From NCBI GenBank assembly GCA_013398275.1, contig VZSE01009357.1, positions 78,073 through 142,072 of the forward strand: a stretch of DNA of 64,000 bases, given 5' to 3'. The number at the start of each line of letters is the position of its first letter. Position 1 is the first letter of the stretch. The notes beneath the pieces are model-generated. The model saw nothing but the letters and a program-made list of their open reading frames with translations, ran no database searches and was not told the origin of the DNA. The position numbers and the translations under genes were made by a program. Shown here piece after piece: positions 1 to 8,678 of the stretch. The DNA comes from Promerops cafer (lineage: Eukaryota > Chordata > Aves > Passeriformes > Nectariniidae).

Positions 1-62
1 CCGTGGGCACGGGGTCAGCGCCCGCCCTGGCGCCAGCCCGGCCCCGGCCCCCAGCCCGGCAC

Positions 63-167
63 CTTGAGGAAGGAGTCAAATCTGAGCACGGCCTCGCGGT
101 GCTGCTCTTGCCTCCGGGCCAGCTGCTGCCGGCGCTGCGCCAGGCGCTGCATCCGCTGCTGAAACTC
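63..167 (-). CDS. CFAP73: CFAP73-like coding exon 3
   Basis: This 105-nt exon encodes 35 residues from EFQQRMQRL to RFDSFLK. It is rich in Q, R and E with coiled-coil spacing. The acceptor (cccacag) and the donor (GTGCCG) preserve frame. Confidence 0.72.
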
Positions 168-986
168 CTGTGGGATTGCAGGGTGCCGAGAGCATCGCCC
201 CACGCGTGTGCGCTCGAGGGTGCCAGCCCGTGGATAGCGGGGGACACGCCTGCCAGCCGCCTTGTCCCCACGGCACACCGGCAGACTGGGGAGGGGACGC
301 TCGGGGGGCGGGGGCCGCCCTCACCTGCCGCTGGTTCTGCAGCTCCCGCTCCGCCTCCGCCACCTCCCGCCTCTTGAGGAGCACTCGGGTGGATGGCGGC
401 AGCGTGGCGGGGTCCCGCGCCGGCACCGTCCTGCCACGGGCTGCGCGCAGCTCGCCGGGGCTGGGGAGGGAAAGCCTGGGCGGGGCATCTGCCACCGTGG
501 CACGGGCAGGACTCCCACGGGCCACCGCTGCCCCCGGGGCTCAGCGCGGGAGCCTGGCCCGCTCCCCCGTGTGTGCAGGGATTCTCAGGGATTGTTCTTG
601 CCCACCCCTCCCACTTCAGCCTCCCCCACTTGGAGACCTCCAGCCCAGTGCTGTTCCCCAGGGAAGGACAAGTCACTCACACCACAATCTCAGCTTTCTT
701 GTTAGAGCCCGGAGAATCCCCCTGCCTCCCCCCAGCCCATGGCTGCAGTGTCCTCTCCTCCCTGGGAGCCTCATCTGGGGACACTGCGCCCACCCTGTCG
801 CACCCATCCTGGCAGTGGCACCCGGAGATGGGAACACAAGCCGAGATCATGGGGCACATAGGACATGCTGGCCTGGTTGCCAACCCTTTGGTCACTTGCC
901 ACGGGAGGGCAGAGGGGTCTCACTCACAGCAGCCGCAGCTTGTCCCGGAAAGCCACTCGCAACTGCTCCTCCAGCTCCGAGTCCAT
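63..986 (-). CDS. CFAP73: CFAP73 (CCDC42B)-like, 5' part (coding exons 1-3; continues beyond left edge)
   Basis: CFAP73 belongs to the CCDC42 family of axonemal coiled-coil proteins, linked to the modified inner dynein arm (MIA) complex of motile cilia. Three exons join in frame on the minus strand: 928-986, 325-430 and 63-167, giving 90 residues. The last exon ends at a GTGCCG donor, so the gene runs off the left edge. The peptide opens MDSELEEQLRVAFRDKLRLL. It continues with a PPSTRVLLKRREV segment and then a heptad-rich stretch ending LRFDSFLK. The family has the same order: a short amphipathic start, a LLxKRxE-type motif, a coiled coil, and an RFDKFL-like motif. Exon phases 2 and 0 agree across both junctions. 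The start was chosen as the first Met giving the family-like N-terminus. The paralogue CCDC42 is the main alternative, because only about a third of the protein is visible. Confidence 0.72.
325..430 (-). CDS. CFAP73: CFAP73-like coding exon 2
   Basis: This 106-nt exon has acceptor cgtggcag and donor GTGAGG. It encodes TVPARDPATLPPSTRV followed by LLKRREVAEAERELQNQRQ, the start of the first coiled coil. Confidence 0.72.
928..986 (-). CDS. CFAP73: CFAP73-like coding exon 1 (start codon)
   Basis: This 59-nt exon runs from ATG (986-984) to a GTGAGTG donor and encodes the short amphipathic N-terminus. Its 2-nt overhang completes a Leu codon with exon 2. The reading frame stays open upstream without a stop, so an earlier start is not excluded. 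Confidence 0.65.
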
Positions 987-1615
987 CTCGGCTGGTGCCT
1001 CCTCCTCGCCCAGGGGCCTGCGGAGGAGCTGGGACCGGGACAGCCGAGGTGGTGGCAGCACAACAGAGTTGCCAGGGGCAGCCAGAGGCTCCTGCAGCTC
1101 CCTAGGATTTTCCTGGCTTGGCTCCGAGCGCTGCTGCGAGGCGTGGTGCTGGCCAGGGCTGCTTGCAGAGAGGCTCCCACGCTCAGCCCTCAAACCATGC
1201 CATCCTTCCACCCACACTCCTTTTCCTCTAGCCCTCAGACCCCGCTCCAGCCCCTCAGAACCCTCCATTCAGGCTCCATGGCCCTTCAGAGACCACCATG
1301 CACAGCCAGACCCCAAACACCATCCCCACCCCTCCCTGTCCCCCTCGGCCTGCTCCAGCTCACACTGTCCTGACACCCCATGGATGGCTCAGACCCCCTG
1401 ACTTCACCCACAGCACAGACCCTGCCTCTCTCTGCGTGTCCCAGGAGTGCTTCCTTTCCACTGCACGGGCCATCAGATCCTGGTGATCCCCTGTGTGCTG
1501 TCAGGTCCCCCCCAGTATGTGTGCTCATGTCCCCATTACTCTACACCCATGCCTGACAAGGAACAGATTAACTCCTGACTTGGAGACAGAGCAACACTGC
1601 AGAATGAATAGGGGA
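987..1615. other. intergenic: CFAP73 5' flank / VSIG10 3' flank
   Basis: This GC-moderate, C-rich stretch lies between the CFAP73 start and the putative VSIG10 poly(A) site. Both genes are on the minus strand, so any CFAP73 promoter must lie here. I see no TATA box, strong CpG island or repeat. The long plus-strand frames across it are antisense shadows without recognisable domains. Confidence 0.5.
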
Positions 1616-1621
1616 AAAATA

Positions 1622-1627
1622 TTTATA
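1622..1627 (-). terminator. VSIG10: candidate VSIG10 poly(A) signal (TATAAA variant)
   Basis: TATAAA on the minus strand is a known weak variant of AATAAA. It is followed downstream by a T/GT-rich stretch. It would give VSIG10 a 3' UTR of about 470 nt. I found no canonical AATAAA between here and the VSIG10 stop. Confidence 0.35.
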
Positions 1628-2090
1628 ATACAAACAATTCAGCCTCCCCAGAGCCAGCATCACCCATGTCCTGCCCACACACCCCCTGTTTCTTCCCTTG
1701 TCCCAGGACCACTGTAGCCCTGTGGTGACTTTCTCCACTCCAGAGCTGCTCACAGGGACTGAGCCAGAATCCCACACGGGAATTCGAGTCCGTCACAGGC
1801 ATGCAAGTGAGGGGGTGTTCCCATGCTCTGCCTGTGCTGGGTGTCACCTTGTTTTAGGGACACCCAAGACAAGAAGGAAAATGGAAGAGGAGAGAAGAAA
1901 TGGAGAAACATGGCTGGGGAAGGATGGAGTGAAACTGTGGAAGGGGCAGGTGGAGAGGGGCGGGAAGGCTCTGCCTGAAGTGTCCTGGGACAGGACACTG
2001 ACAGCCTGTGCTCAGCCACACACAGTGACGGCCTGCTTGATGCTGGATTCCAGCTGGAGCTCCGAGTGCTTCCTCAAGGAGGGACAGAAG

Positions 2091-2158
2091 CTATGAGCCT
2101 TGTGTCTCTTCTCTCACCTCCTGTGGAGAGACCCCGCCATGGAGCTCGTCATCGTCAC
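2091..2158 (-). CDS. VSIG10: VSIG10 coding exon 8 (C-terminus, stop)
   Basis: Following acceptor ctgtgtag, this exon encodes GDDDELHGGVSPQEVREETQ and two more residues, ending at a TAG. The acidic end resembles the mammalian tail. An internal GTGAGAG after SPQE could instead act as a donor to 2012-2068. Confidence 0.65.
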
Positions 2159-5100
2159 CTACACAGGGCACAGAGCAGCAGCATCTCAGCTACAACAGCC
2201 ATCAAGAATTCCTCTCTCCCTGGTAGCTGCTCTGGGAAGACCCACAGCTCAGCAGGGAGCAGGTGGCTCCTCACCTTCTGTGAGGTGGTTCAGGTGAGCA
2301 GCCTGGGCCCTGCTCCCACCGACCAGTGCCATGGCCTCGTGCTCGGTGCAGCTGCTTAGGCCCTCCTCGGACCCCTTCCCCTCCTCATCCTCTTCAGAGT
2401 CCACCAGCACTAAGACATCCCCTGAGTCTGCATTCCTGGGAACAGCAGAGCAAGCTGGATGAAAGGCCGAGGAGAACCTGTTCCCTGCCCTACAGGAAGG
2501 CTGAGTAGTGATGCCATGAGGGACTGAGCTGAGGAATGTCAACTCACCTGAATGCAGCACCTGAACGGGAGAGAAAAGAGAGACAGCATTAGAAACTGCC
2601 CCTCTGGGAGTGCCACTGGTTTTACTGGACTGGACAACCCCTGCCAATCCTGCCTCCACATCTGTGCCTCCCCCAGACGGTCACTGGCAGCCCCAGGCAG
2701 AGGCACAGATGTGGAGGTGACCTGCCCAGACACAGCACAGGCAAGCCTGACTGACTGCAGCACACGGGGAGGGACAAGCAGGTGGGGAATAAAGCCCCAG
2801 GAAGGAGGAACCAATCCCTACCTCTGAGGCACAGGAGGGGATTGTAGTACAACACAACCCCGGTGATGGTGAGAACCACCAGGAGGGACAGGACCACCAC
2901 AGCACCCACGACCCCAACGATGTTCACTGGCTCTGTGGAGAGGGGACACAGATGCACGAGGAGTTCTCAGTGCAAGCCAAAGAGCAGGTGTGCTGTGTCC
3001 CCAGGCCCTCCTGCCCCAGCCCCACTCACGCTTCACCGTGAGGCAGACGAAGAGCTCCCTGAGCCCCACGGGGTTCTGGGCCTTGCAGACGTAGCAGCCG
3101 CCGTCAGTGCCCTGGGAGCAGTTCCGGATGGTGAGCCGGGACACGTTGCCCTCCTGGGCGATGAGGAACCTCCCCCCAGGCTGGATCTCCACCTCGGGCT
3201 GGGTGATGTCCCGCAGCCAGCTGAGCCGAGCTGCCGGGATGCTCTCGGTCACCCGGCAGGTCAGGGTCACGTTGTCACCCACAAAGCAGGTCTGGGGGGG
3301 CTCCGATTCCAGGGAAGGGAGTTCTGAACAGCCCCGGGGGAAAAGAAAACAAAAACAGGAGTGAAGGAGGGAATGGAGGCAATGAACGTAACGAGCAGTC
3401 AAGCTTCTGGCTGATTAATAATCATTAACAGAAGGGAGGCAGGCAGGAGTCTGGGAGTTGAGCACTATGGGTTTGGCATGTGGCTCACTCAGGAGCTCCC
3501 AAGGAGTGACATAAGCACCTTTCATGGTGCTCAGTCCCTTCTGACTCCTGTCTTCATATCCCCAGGGAAAAATGGTCTGAGGGTAGCCAGCAGGTAGATG
3601 GCAGAGAGGAGAAGAGCAGCCCAGGCATTATTTCCCTTGGGATCAGCAGAGCTCTTGCGAAGCCTTGACAACCCTTGGAGGATAAACACAGCCCAGATTT
3701 TCTTCAGCCACTCAGATCCCTGAGATGCCTGAAGGGCACACACAACCCTTAAACCCAACCCTACCAAACCTCATCTCAAGCTGCCCACAGCCCCCAAACC
3801 ACTTCCACTTTCACCCAGGTGTGTGGAAGCTTTCCACAGGTGCAAACACTGCTGGGGTGAAATGTGTTGGCCCCTGAAGATGGGCCCAAAACACAGCTCA
3901 CCTCAGCTGCAGGACACCTGTGCCTCGTGCTGCACACATGCCCTGCCATGCTACCTCCTGGCTTCCCTGACCTCCTCAGTGCTCTGCAGAGCAGGGAATG
4001 ACCAGGGAACCCACCTTCCCCCCCCCGTTCACCAGCTTCATGAACAGTTAATGAGGCAGCAAATCCACTCACTTATCTCCACAGTGCAGGCAGGCTGCTC
4101 CTGCTTCACCACGTGGCTGCCCACACACTTGAAGACTTTTCGGTGGGAGAGGTGGGAGCTGTTCAGTGTCTCCACGTGGGTGTCCGAGGAGCTGGTGGAG
4201 CTGATGACCCAGCTGGAGTTCTCCAAGTCCTGCCCCTCTTCTCTCCAGTGCAGGGTGGGGTGGGGGTACCCCCCGGGCCAGCTGCAGAACAGCTGCAGCA
4301 TCAGCCCCGACGAGGAGGTCTCAGCCCAGCACTTTGGGGTTGCCTGTGGTGGATCTATCAGCAAGGACAGCACGTGGTCAGAAACGCTTGCAGGGCTGGA
4401 ATTCATTTGTCATCATTCCCCTGGAGAAATCTTTCCTGTGTCCCTGCAAGTCTTGCTCTCTGACCTGCATCCCACAGCCCCAGGTGTGCACAGCTGTAAG
4501 TGACAGCCAGCAGGGACCAAGAGGGGCTGTCACAGTCCCCACAGCCAAGCCGTGAGGGAGGGAAAAAATTATTGCCACAGCTTTATCCAATGGAAATGAG
4601 ATAAACACAGCAGGAGAATGAAATCCCACTGCCCTGGTCCTCATGGCACAGCTACCAGGCAGGGACACTGAGTCATCACTTGAGAGCAAGGCACAGTCCC
4701 AGCTGCTCCTTCCACACACAGATCCACCCACGTGCTGATTTAACAGCCAGAGGGATGCTGGACTCTGATCCAGGCAGAATTAACAGGCCCTGTGCGTGCC
4801 TAAGACCCCACCAAGAGATGAAACCAAAGCAAGCCCCACACCAGAGCTGTCAGAGGGATGTCTGAGGCTTATTTTGGGGAGCATTTATTCAGGGGACTTT
4901 GAAATGACTTGAATTAATAAAAATACCATCATGGCAAACCCTCATGTGAACTGCAAGAACACACTTTCCTGGGGCTTGGCTCTCCAGGAACTGTACACAC
5001 ACCTCAGGTGATCTTTGAAACCACCCAGCTCTGGCAAGAAAGTTCTCTGCAACACTCCCTGTGTCCCACCTCTGGGGAGGATCAAACTGATCCTAAACCC

Positions 5101-7692
5101 TGGCTGTGCTTAATAGGGCATCCTGTCAGCCTGAACCAGCAGAAACTGTCCCACATCAATGGGGGATGAGCCCTTCCAGGATGTCCAGGTGGACACAGCC
5201 CTTCCAGGATGTCCAGCCAGAGCTGCACTTTCTGTGCTGGCCTCAGGAGCAGTCTCCTGAAGCCATCAGCTTTACATCCTGAATTCCCAGGCTCTCCCAG
5301 CACAACTCTGTCTAAAGAAATCTGCTCCCACAAAGTTAACAAACCAAAAGCCTAAAAATCTGCACCCTCCCAACCTCTCAAAACACCAGCAAAAAGGACC
5401 TGTTGTGGTTTGACCCGCAGAGGAGGCAACAATGCTTGCATCAGCCCACACACAGATGTGCCAAGGAATCCCTGGAGGTGTGGAACTGCACGTCTCCTTC
5501 ACAGGTGCTTCCCATCCAAAACAAACACAGAATCACAGCCCAAGGCAGGGCTGCACCTTTGTCCTGTCACTAGAATGTTTACTCTACTGCTTGTGGGGTT
5601 TTCAAAGTGCAGTTTTAAACAAAAAGAGAGCTTTTTGGTACCACCCATGGGGTGGGTTGAAGACTGTCAGCTGGTTATTCCCACACAAAACCTCTACACA
5701 TCCTGGGAGGCTCTTCCACAGCAGTGCCAAGTCTGTGTCCAAAATTTGCTCCAGCCCAGGATGAGATGTTCCACCAACAGGGATTGTGATAAATCAGGAC
5801 CCTGCTACAGGTCAGAGATTAAACTTCTAACTTTTGCTGATGCTCCTCCTGCTGACCTAAAGCATCTCCAGAAATCTTTTTCTCACCTGTCAAAGGGTAT
5901 GCCCACATCACCTTTGTCGTACTTGGAAATTAGTTGACACAATTAATTCCAGACTAATAAATGAAGTTCAGAGTGCAGCACCAACACTTGGTACCCTGTA
6001 AATATGTTTTGCTCCTGAGTCTTCTGCCCCAGATTTGGGGCTCCCCACTCCTAAGCCAAATGCCAACATATCTATTCCCTGCAGCAGCCTGGGGTTTAAT
6101 CCTTCCACACCCCATCTGCACATTCCTTGCTGCAGGAAGAGAATTTTTATTCCTGTAAACTTTCAAGAGGTTATACTGTACAAAACAGGTGCAGTGTTTA
6201 CACACAGGTAGGAGGAAGGAACACCCTGAAGGCAAACAGGTCTCATACACGGAACGAGCAGCAAGAAAGGAAGGGGCCAAGGGAGTGCAGAGGCTCAAAA
6301 TGGGAAAAGCAGAGGATTTTCCCTCTTCTCAATCCTGAAGGGACCAAGAGTGGCACCAGGCACAGGACCTGTGCTCCCTGCTAATCTGGAGGGGGCTGTT
6401 CCCATGGAATACATTGAGGCATCAGGGCAAAATAATGCTTGCCTGGCAGAAGCAGGAAGGATTAATTGGCTTGAGCGCTTTCCAGCCCAAACTTCCACCT
6501 GTGCTCTGAACATTTCTAAGGGAATGAATGGATGAAACAGAGATGGAAAAGGGAGAGAGCACCAGAAGACACAGAAGGGCTGAAAGAACTGGCCTGTGCT
6601 GGTAACAGGTACGCTCTCAGGACACTGCTCCCACATAAACCTGAGGAGTTTCGTGCTTCCATCAATGTAAGACTCCTCAGCTGGGAAGTTCTCCCACTCA
6701 AAGGATGGCACGGAGGAATGGCACAGCACATCTATCCCAAACAAGGGAAAGCAGACAGCGAGCAGCAGCCCCTACCCCATGGTTTATGGAGACTCAAGTC
6801 AGCCAGATTCTGAGGCAAAGGGTCCCCCTGGAATAGCTACAGGGAATGGAAGATGTGCCTAAAAGTTGTTTATCACCAGCAATGAAGAAGAGACACAGTG
6901 AGGACTTGAGAGCTGGCATTTTCCCTGCATACACCAGATCTGTGACAGGTCATTTGGACACACATTTTGGTGCTTGTGAGCGGATGTGAGAGAGATTCTG
7001 CACGATAAAGAGGCTTGCACTTTCTAAATATTATTTTTCTACCAGTGCCAGAGGAATTTGGGGATGTGGAAGGCCGAGGGGAGGCAGCTCAGCTGTGGGG
7101 ATGACTTACTGGCCACCAGGAGCTGCACCCTGTGCTCATGGTCCGTCTTGTTCAGCACTTCCCTGCAGGTGTAGTTGCCCTCGTCCTGCACACGCAGCTC
7201 CGTGATGCTCAGGGAGCTGTTGTCCACCAGGGAGAAGCGGACATCCGGGGGGAAGGAGACCCTCGAGGAGAAGAGAGGTGGGAAGGAGTGCGGATCCCCT
7301 TGGAACCAGACCACCTCGGTGGCTTCCTTGGACACGTTGCGGCATAGGAGGAGGATGCTTTGTCCCACCTGCCCAAAGACCACTTCATCTGTTCCTGCAA
7401 GAGAGAAGGGACGGCGTTAGGGATGGAGGGAGTGGACAAAGTGCCGCCTTCTGCCAGCAAAGACCTGGATACCTGACCTATGTCAGCCCTCTGAGGTGCT
7501 TGAGGGGACTGCTGAGGGACCTCTGAGGTGACTAGAAACATCCAGCGCAGACCAGGATAAGGAAAAGGGACACAGCTCCCTGCTGCCCTCCCCTCGGCCC
7601 GCGCTACCTGCGGCCTCCCGGCGCGGCACCAGCCTCCAGACGCACAGGGCGAGCAAGAGCCGCGCCGGCGGCATCCCGCCGCGGAGCTGCAT
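2091..7692 (-). CDS. VSIG10: VSIG10, V-set and Ig domain-containing protein 10 (8 coding exons, 432 aa)
   Basis: VSIG10 is a single-pass type I immunoglobulin-superfamily membrane protein whose ligand and function are poorly known. The product has a signal peptide (about residues 1-28, core LLLALCVW), then three Ig domains, each on its own phase 1-1 exon: residues 29-123, 124-217 and 218-315. Each shows the Cys...Trp...(Y/F)xC pattern. A transmembrane segment follows at about 318-346, then a short acidic tail containing VLVDSEEDEE. Nine N-glycosylation sequons (such as NVS, NYT, NKT, NCS) lie in the ectodomain. The Ig order, the CWAE and TQPEV segments and the VLVDSE tail identify the gene, as does its position head-to-head with PEBP1. 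The mammalian protein is about 540 aa with four Ig domains. Here the second is not visible, which accounts for the shorter length. Met7 is an alternative start. A different spliced C-terminus is possible. Confidence 0.9.
2275..2435 (-). CDS. VSIG10: VSIG10 coding exon 7 (acidic cytoplasmic tail)
   Basis: This 161-nt exon covers residues 357-410 and contains DVLVLVDSEEDEE, the most recognisable cytoplasmic motif of the family. The acceptor is tgttcccag and the donor GTGAGG. Confidence 0.85.
2548..2560 (-). CDS. VSIG10: VSIG10 coding exon 6 (13-nt microexon)
   Basis: A 13-nt exon lies between cccgttcag and GTGAGTTG. It changes phase 1 to phase 2, exactly what is needed to join the transmembrane exon to the tail exon in frame (GAAFR across the junctions). 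Confidence 0.75.
2822..2932 (-). CDS. VSIG10: VSIG10 coding exon 5 (transmembrane helix)
   Basis: This 111-nt phase 1-1 exon contains a hydrophobic run (VGVVGAVVVLSLLVVLTITG) followed by VVLYYNPLLCLR, a single-pass helix with a basic stop-transfer end. Confidence 0.9.
3030..3323 (-). CDS. VSIG10: VSIG10 coding exon 4 (membrane-proximal Ig domain)
   Basis: This 294-nt phase 1-1 exon has the Ig features VTLTC, LSWLRD and GGCYVCKA. It carries sequons NVT, NVS and NCS. It corresponds to the fourth Ig domain of mammalian VSIG10. Confidence 0.92.
4073..4354 (-). CDS. VSIG10: VSIG10 coding exon 3 (second visible Ig domain)
   Basis: This 282-nt phase 1-1 exon begins NPPQATPKCWAE and has LQLFC, LHWREE and KVFKC. 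It matches the third mammalian Ig domain rather than the second. Confidence 0.9.
4355..7109 (-). other. VSIG10: VSIG10 intron 2 (expected place of the missing Ig exon)
   Basis: In mammals an extra Ig exon sits between the exons seen here at 4073-4354 and 7110-7394. No minus-strand stretch in this intron shows a C...W...YxC pattern flanked by splice sites. It holds a short direct duplication around 5168-5215 (cccttccaggatgtccag twice) and otherwise no recognised feature. Confidence 0.6.
7110..7394 (-). CDS. VSIG10: VSIG10 coding exon 2 (first Ig domain)
   Basis: This 285-nt phase 1-1 exon has ILLLC, VVWFQGD and DEGNYTC. It is a clear N-terminal Ig domain with four sequons (NVS, NSS, NYT, NKT). 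The donor is GTAAGT. Confidence 0.93.
7608..7692 (-). CDS. VSIG10: VSIG10 coding exon 1 (signal peptide)
   Basis: This 85-nt GC-rich exon encodes MQLRGGMPPARLLLALCVWR and a short basic end, typical of a signal peptide. Met7 could also start translation without losing the hydrophobic core. The donor is GTAGCG. Confidence 0.88.
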
Positions 7693-7874
7693 GGCTGCGT
7701 GCCGCCGCCAGAGCCCCGCGGAGGCGGTACCGCCCGGCCGCCGCCCGGCGAGAGGCCTGGGGAGGGCGGGCGTGCGCCCGGGGGGACCCGCCCGCCAGGG
7801 CCCGTGAGGGGCCCGTGATGGGGTCTGTCCATCCATCGGGTCCCGCCGCCTCAGAGCCGCCGTTCTGGGCGGTC

Positions 7875-7919
7875 GCCATCTTGCGACCCCCCCCGTCCCC
7901 CGCGCCGCCCGCCATCTTA
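7875..7919 (-). promoter_or_regulatory. two YY1-type motifs (AAGATGGCG) in the VSIG10 5' region
   Basis: On the minus strand AAGATGGCG occurs at 7874-7883 and 7911-7919, in the orientation of VSIG10 transcription. Oriented YY1 sites usually sit just downstream of TATA-less start sites. This suggests VSIG10 initiates slightly to the right, near 7930, with a 5' UTR of about 200 nt. Confidence 0.55.
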
Positions 7920-8380
7920 GGGTCACCTCACGCCCCCCTCGGCCCCGTGGGGCGGCGCCAGCAGAGCGGGGCCGCCCGTGGATCGGGAGGGCTTGAACCG
8001 ACGGGAGCGGTGTTCCCTGAGCGGTAAGCGATCCCCGCGTCCAGAGAGCTGCTCTAATCCACCCGCTTAGAGACACCCCACAAGCAGCGGAGCGGGAAGA
8101 GCAGGGATAAACAGTTACTCCCTCTGTGTAACCCCGCAGCGAGGGCCGTAACCACGCAACTATACTCGGGTTTCTCCAGGACACCTTACACATGGCAGCT
8201 TGGAAGCACCAAGGCGAGCGTGAAGCAGCGCGCTGAGACCCACAGGACCGCCCCACTGGGCCCTGGCACATCAATTATTAATTAACCTAATTAGCGGTAG
8301 GGTAGGGGCGACAGTGCTGGCCCAGGTAACCGGAGCTCGGCCTGGGGGCGCCATAGAGCTGGCGCGGGGGAGGCCAGCGG

Positions 8381-8461
8381 CGCGTCTCCACCAATGGCAG
8401 GGGAGCATAGCGGCGTCTCCACCAATGGCAGGAGAGCATAGCGGCGTCTCCACCAATGGGA
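8381..8461 (+). promoter_or_regulatory. PEBP1: three CCAAT boxes in a 31-bp tandem repeat (NF-Y type)
   Basis: CCAAT occurs at 8391-8395, 8422-8426 and 8453-8457, each inside the repeat gcgtctccaccaatgg. The spacing is exactly 31 bp twice, close to three helical turns. The last box is 87 bp upstream of the PEBP1 ATG. NF-Y commonly binds such boxes in TATA-less promoters. Confidence 0.75.
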
Positions 8462-8543
8462 GCGGAGCGGGGCGGTGCCTCCGCCAAGGGGCACAGGGGG
8501 CGGGTAGCCCGGCGCCGCCGCCGTCATAGCCACAAACGTCGCC

Positions 8544-8678
8544 ATGCCGGTGGACCTGTCGAAGTGGGACGGGCCGCTGAGCCTCGCCGAGGTGGAGCAG
8601 AAGCCAGCGCACCCGCTGAGGGTCAAGTATGGCTCCGTGGAGATCGACGAGCTGGGCAAGGTGCTCACGCCCACTCAG
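8544..8678 (+). CDS. PEBP1: PEBP1 coding exon 1 (residues 1-45)
   Basis: Encodes the N-terminus, including the HCNP-like segment and ELGKVLTPTQ. The donor is GTGAGC, phase 0. Confidence 0.97.

Larger units (their letters stand above)
7693..8543. promoter_or_regulatory. CpG-rich divergent promoter between VSIG10 and PEBP1
   Basis: The two start codons lie only 851 bp apart in divergent orientation. The flanks (about 7560-8050 and 8340-8900) are strongly CpG-rich and TATA-less, as expected of a broad housekeeping promoter. The VSIG10 side carries two YY1-type motifs and the PEBP1 side three CCAAT boxes. A less GC-rich core of about 300 bp (8040-8330) separates the two halves. The start sites themselves cannot be read from sequence. 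Confidence 0.85.

Noticed and set aside
393..1373. Long plus-strand frame of 326 codons at the left edge
   Set aside because: It is antisense to CFAP73-like exons in GC-rich DNA, has no recognisable domain and reads through splice sites.
1776..1800. ttcgagtcc resembling a tRNA B box
   Set aside because: No matching A box, acceptor stem or T-loop pairing around it; it lies in the VSIG10 3' UTR.
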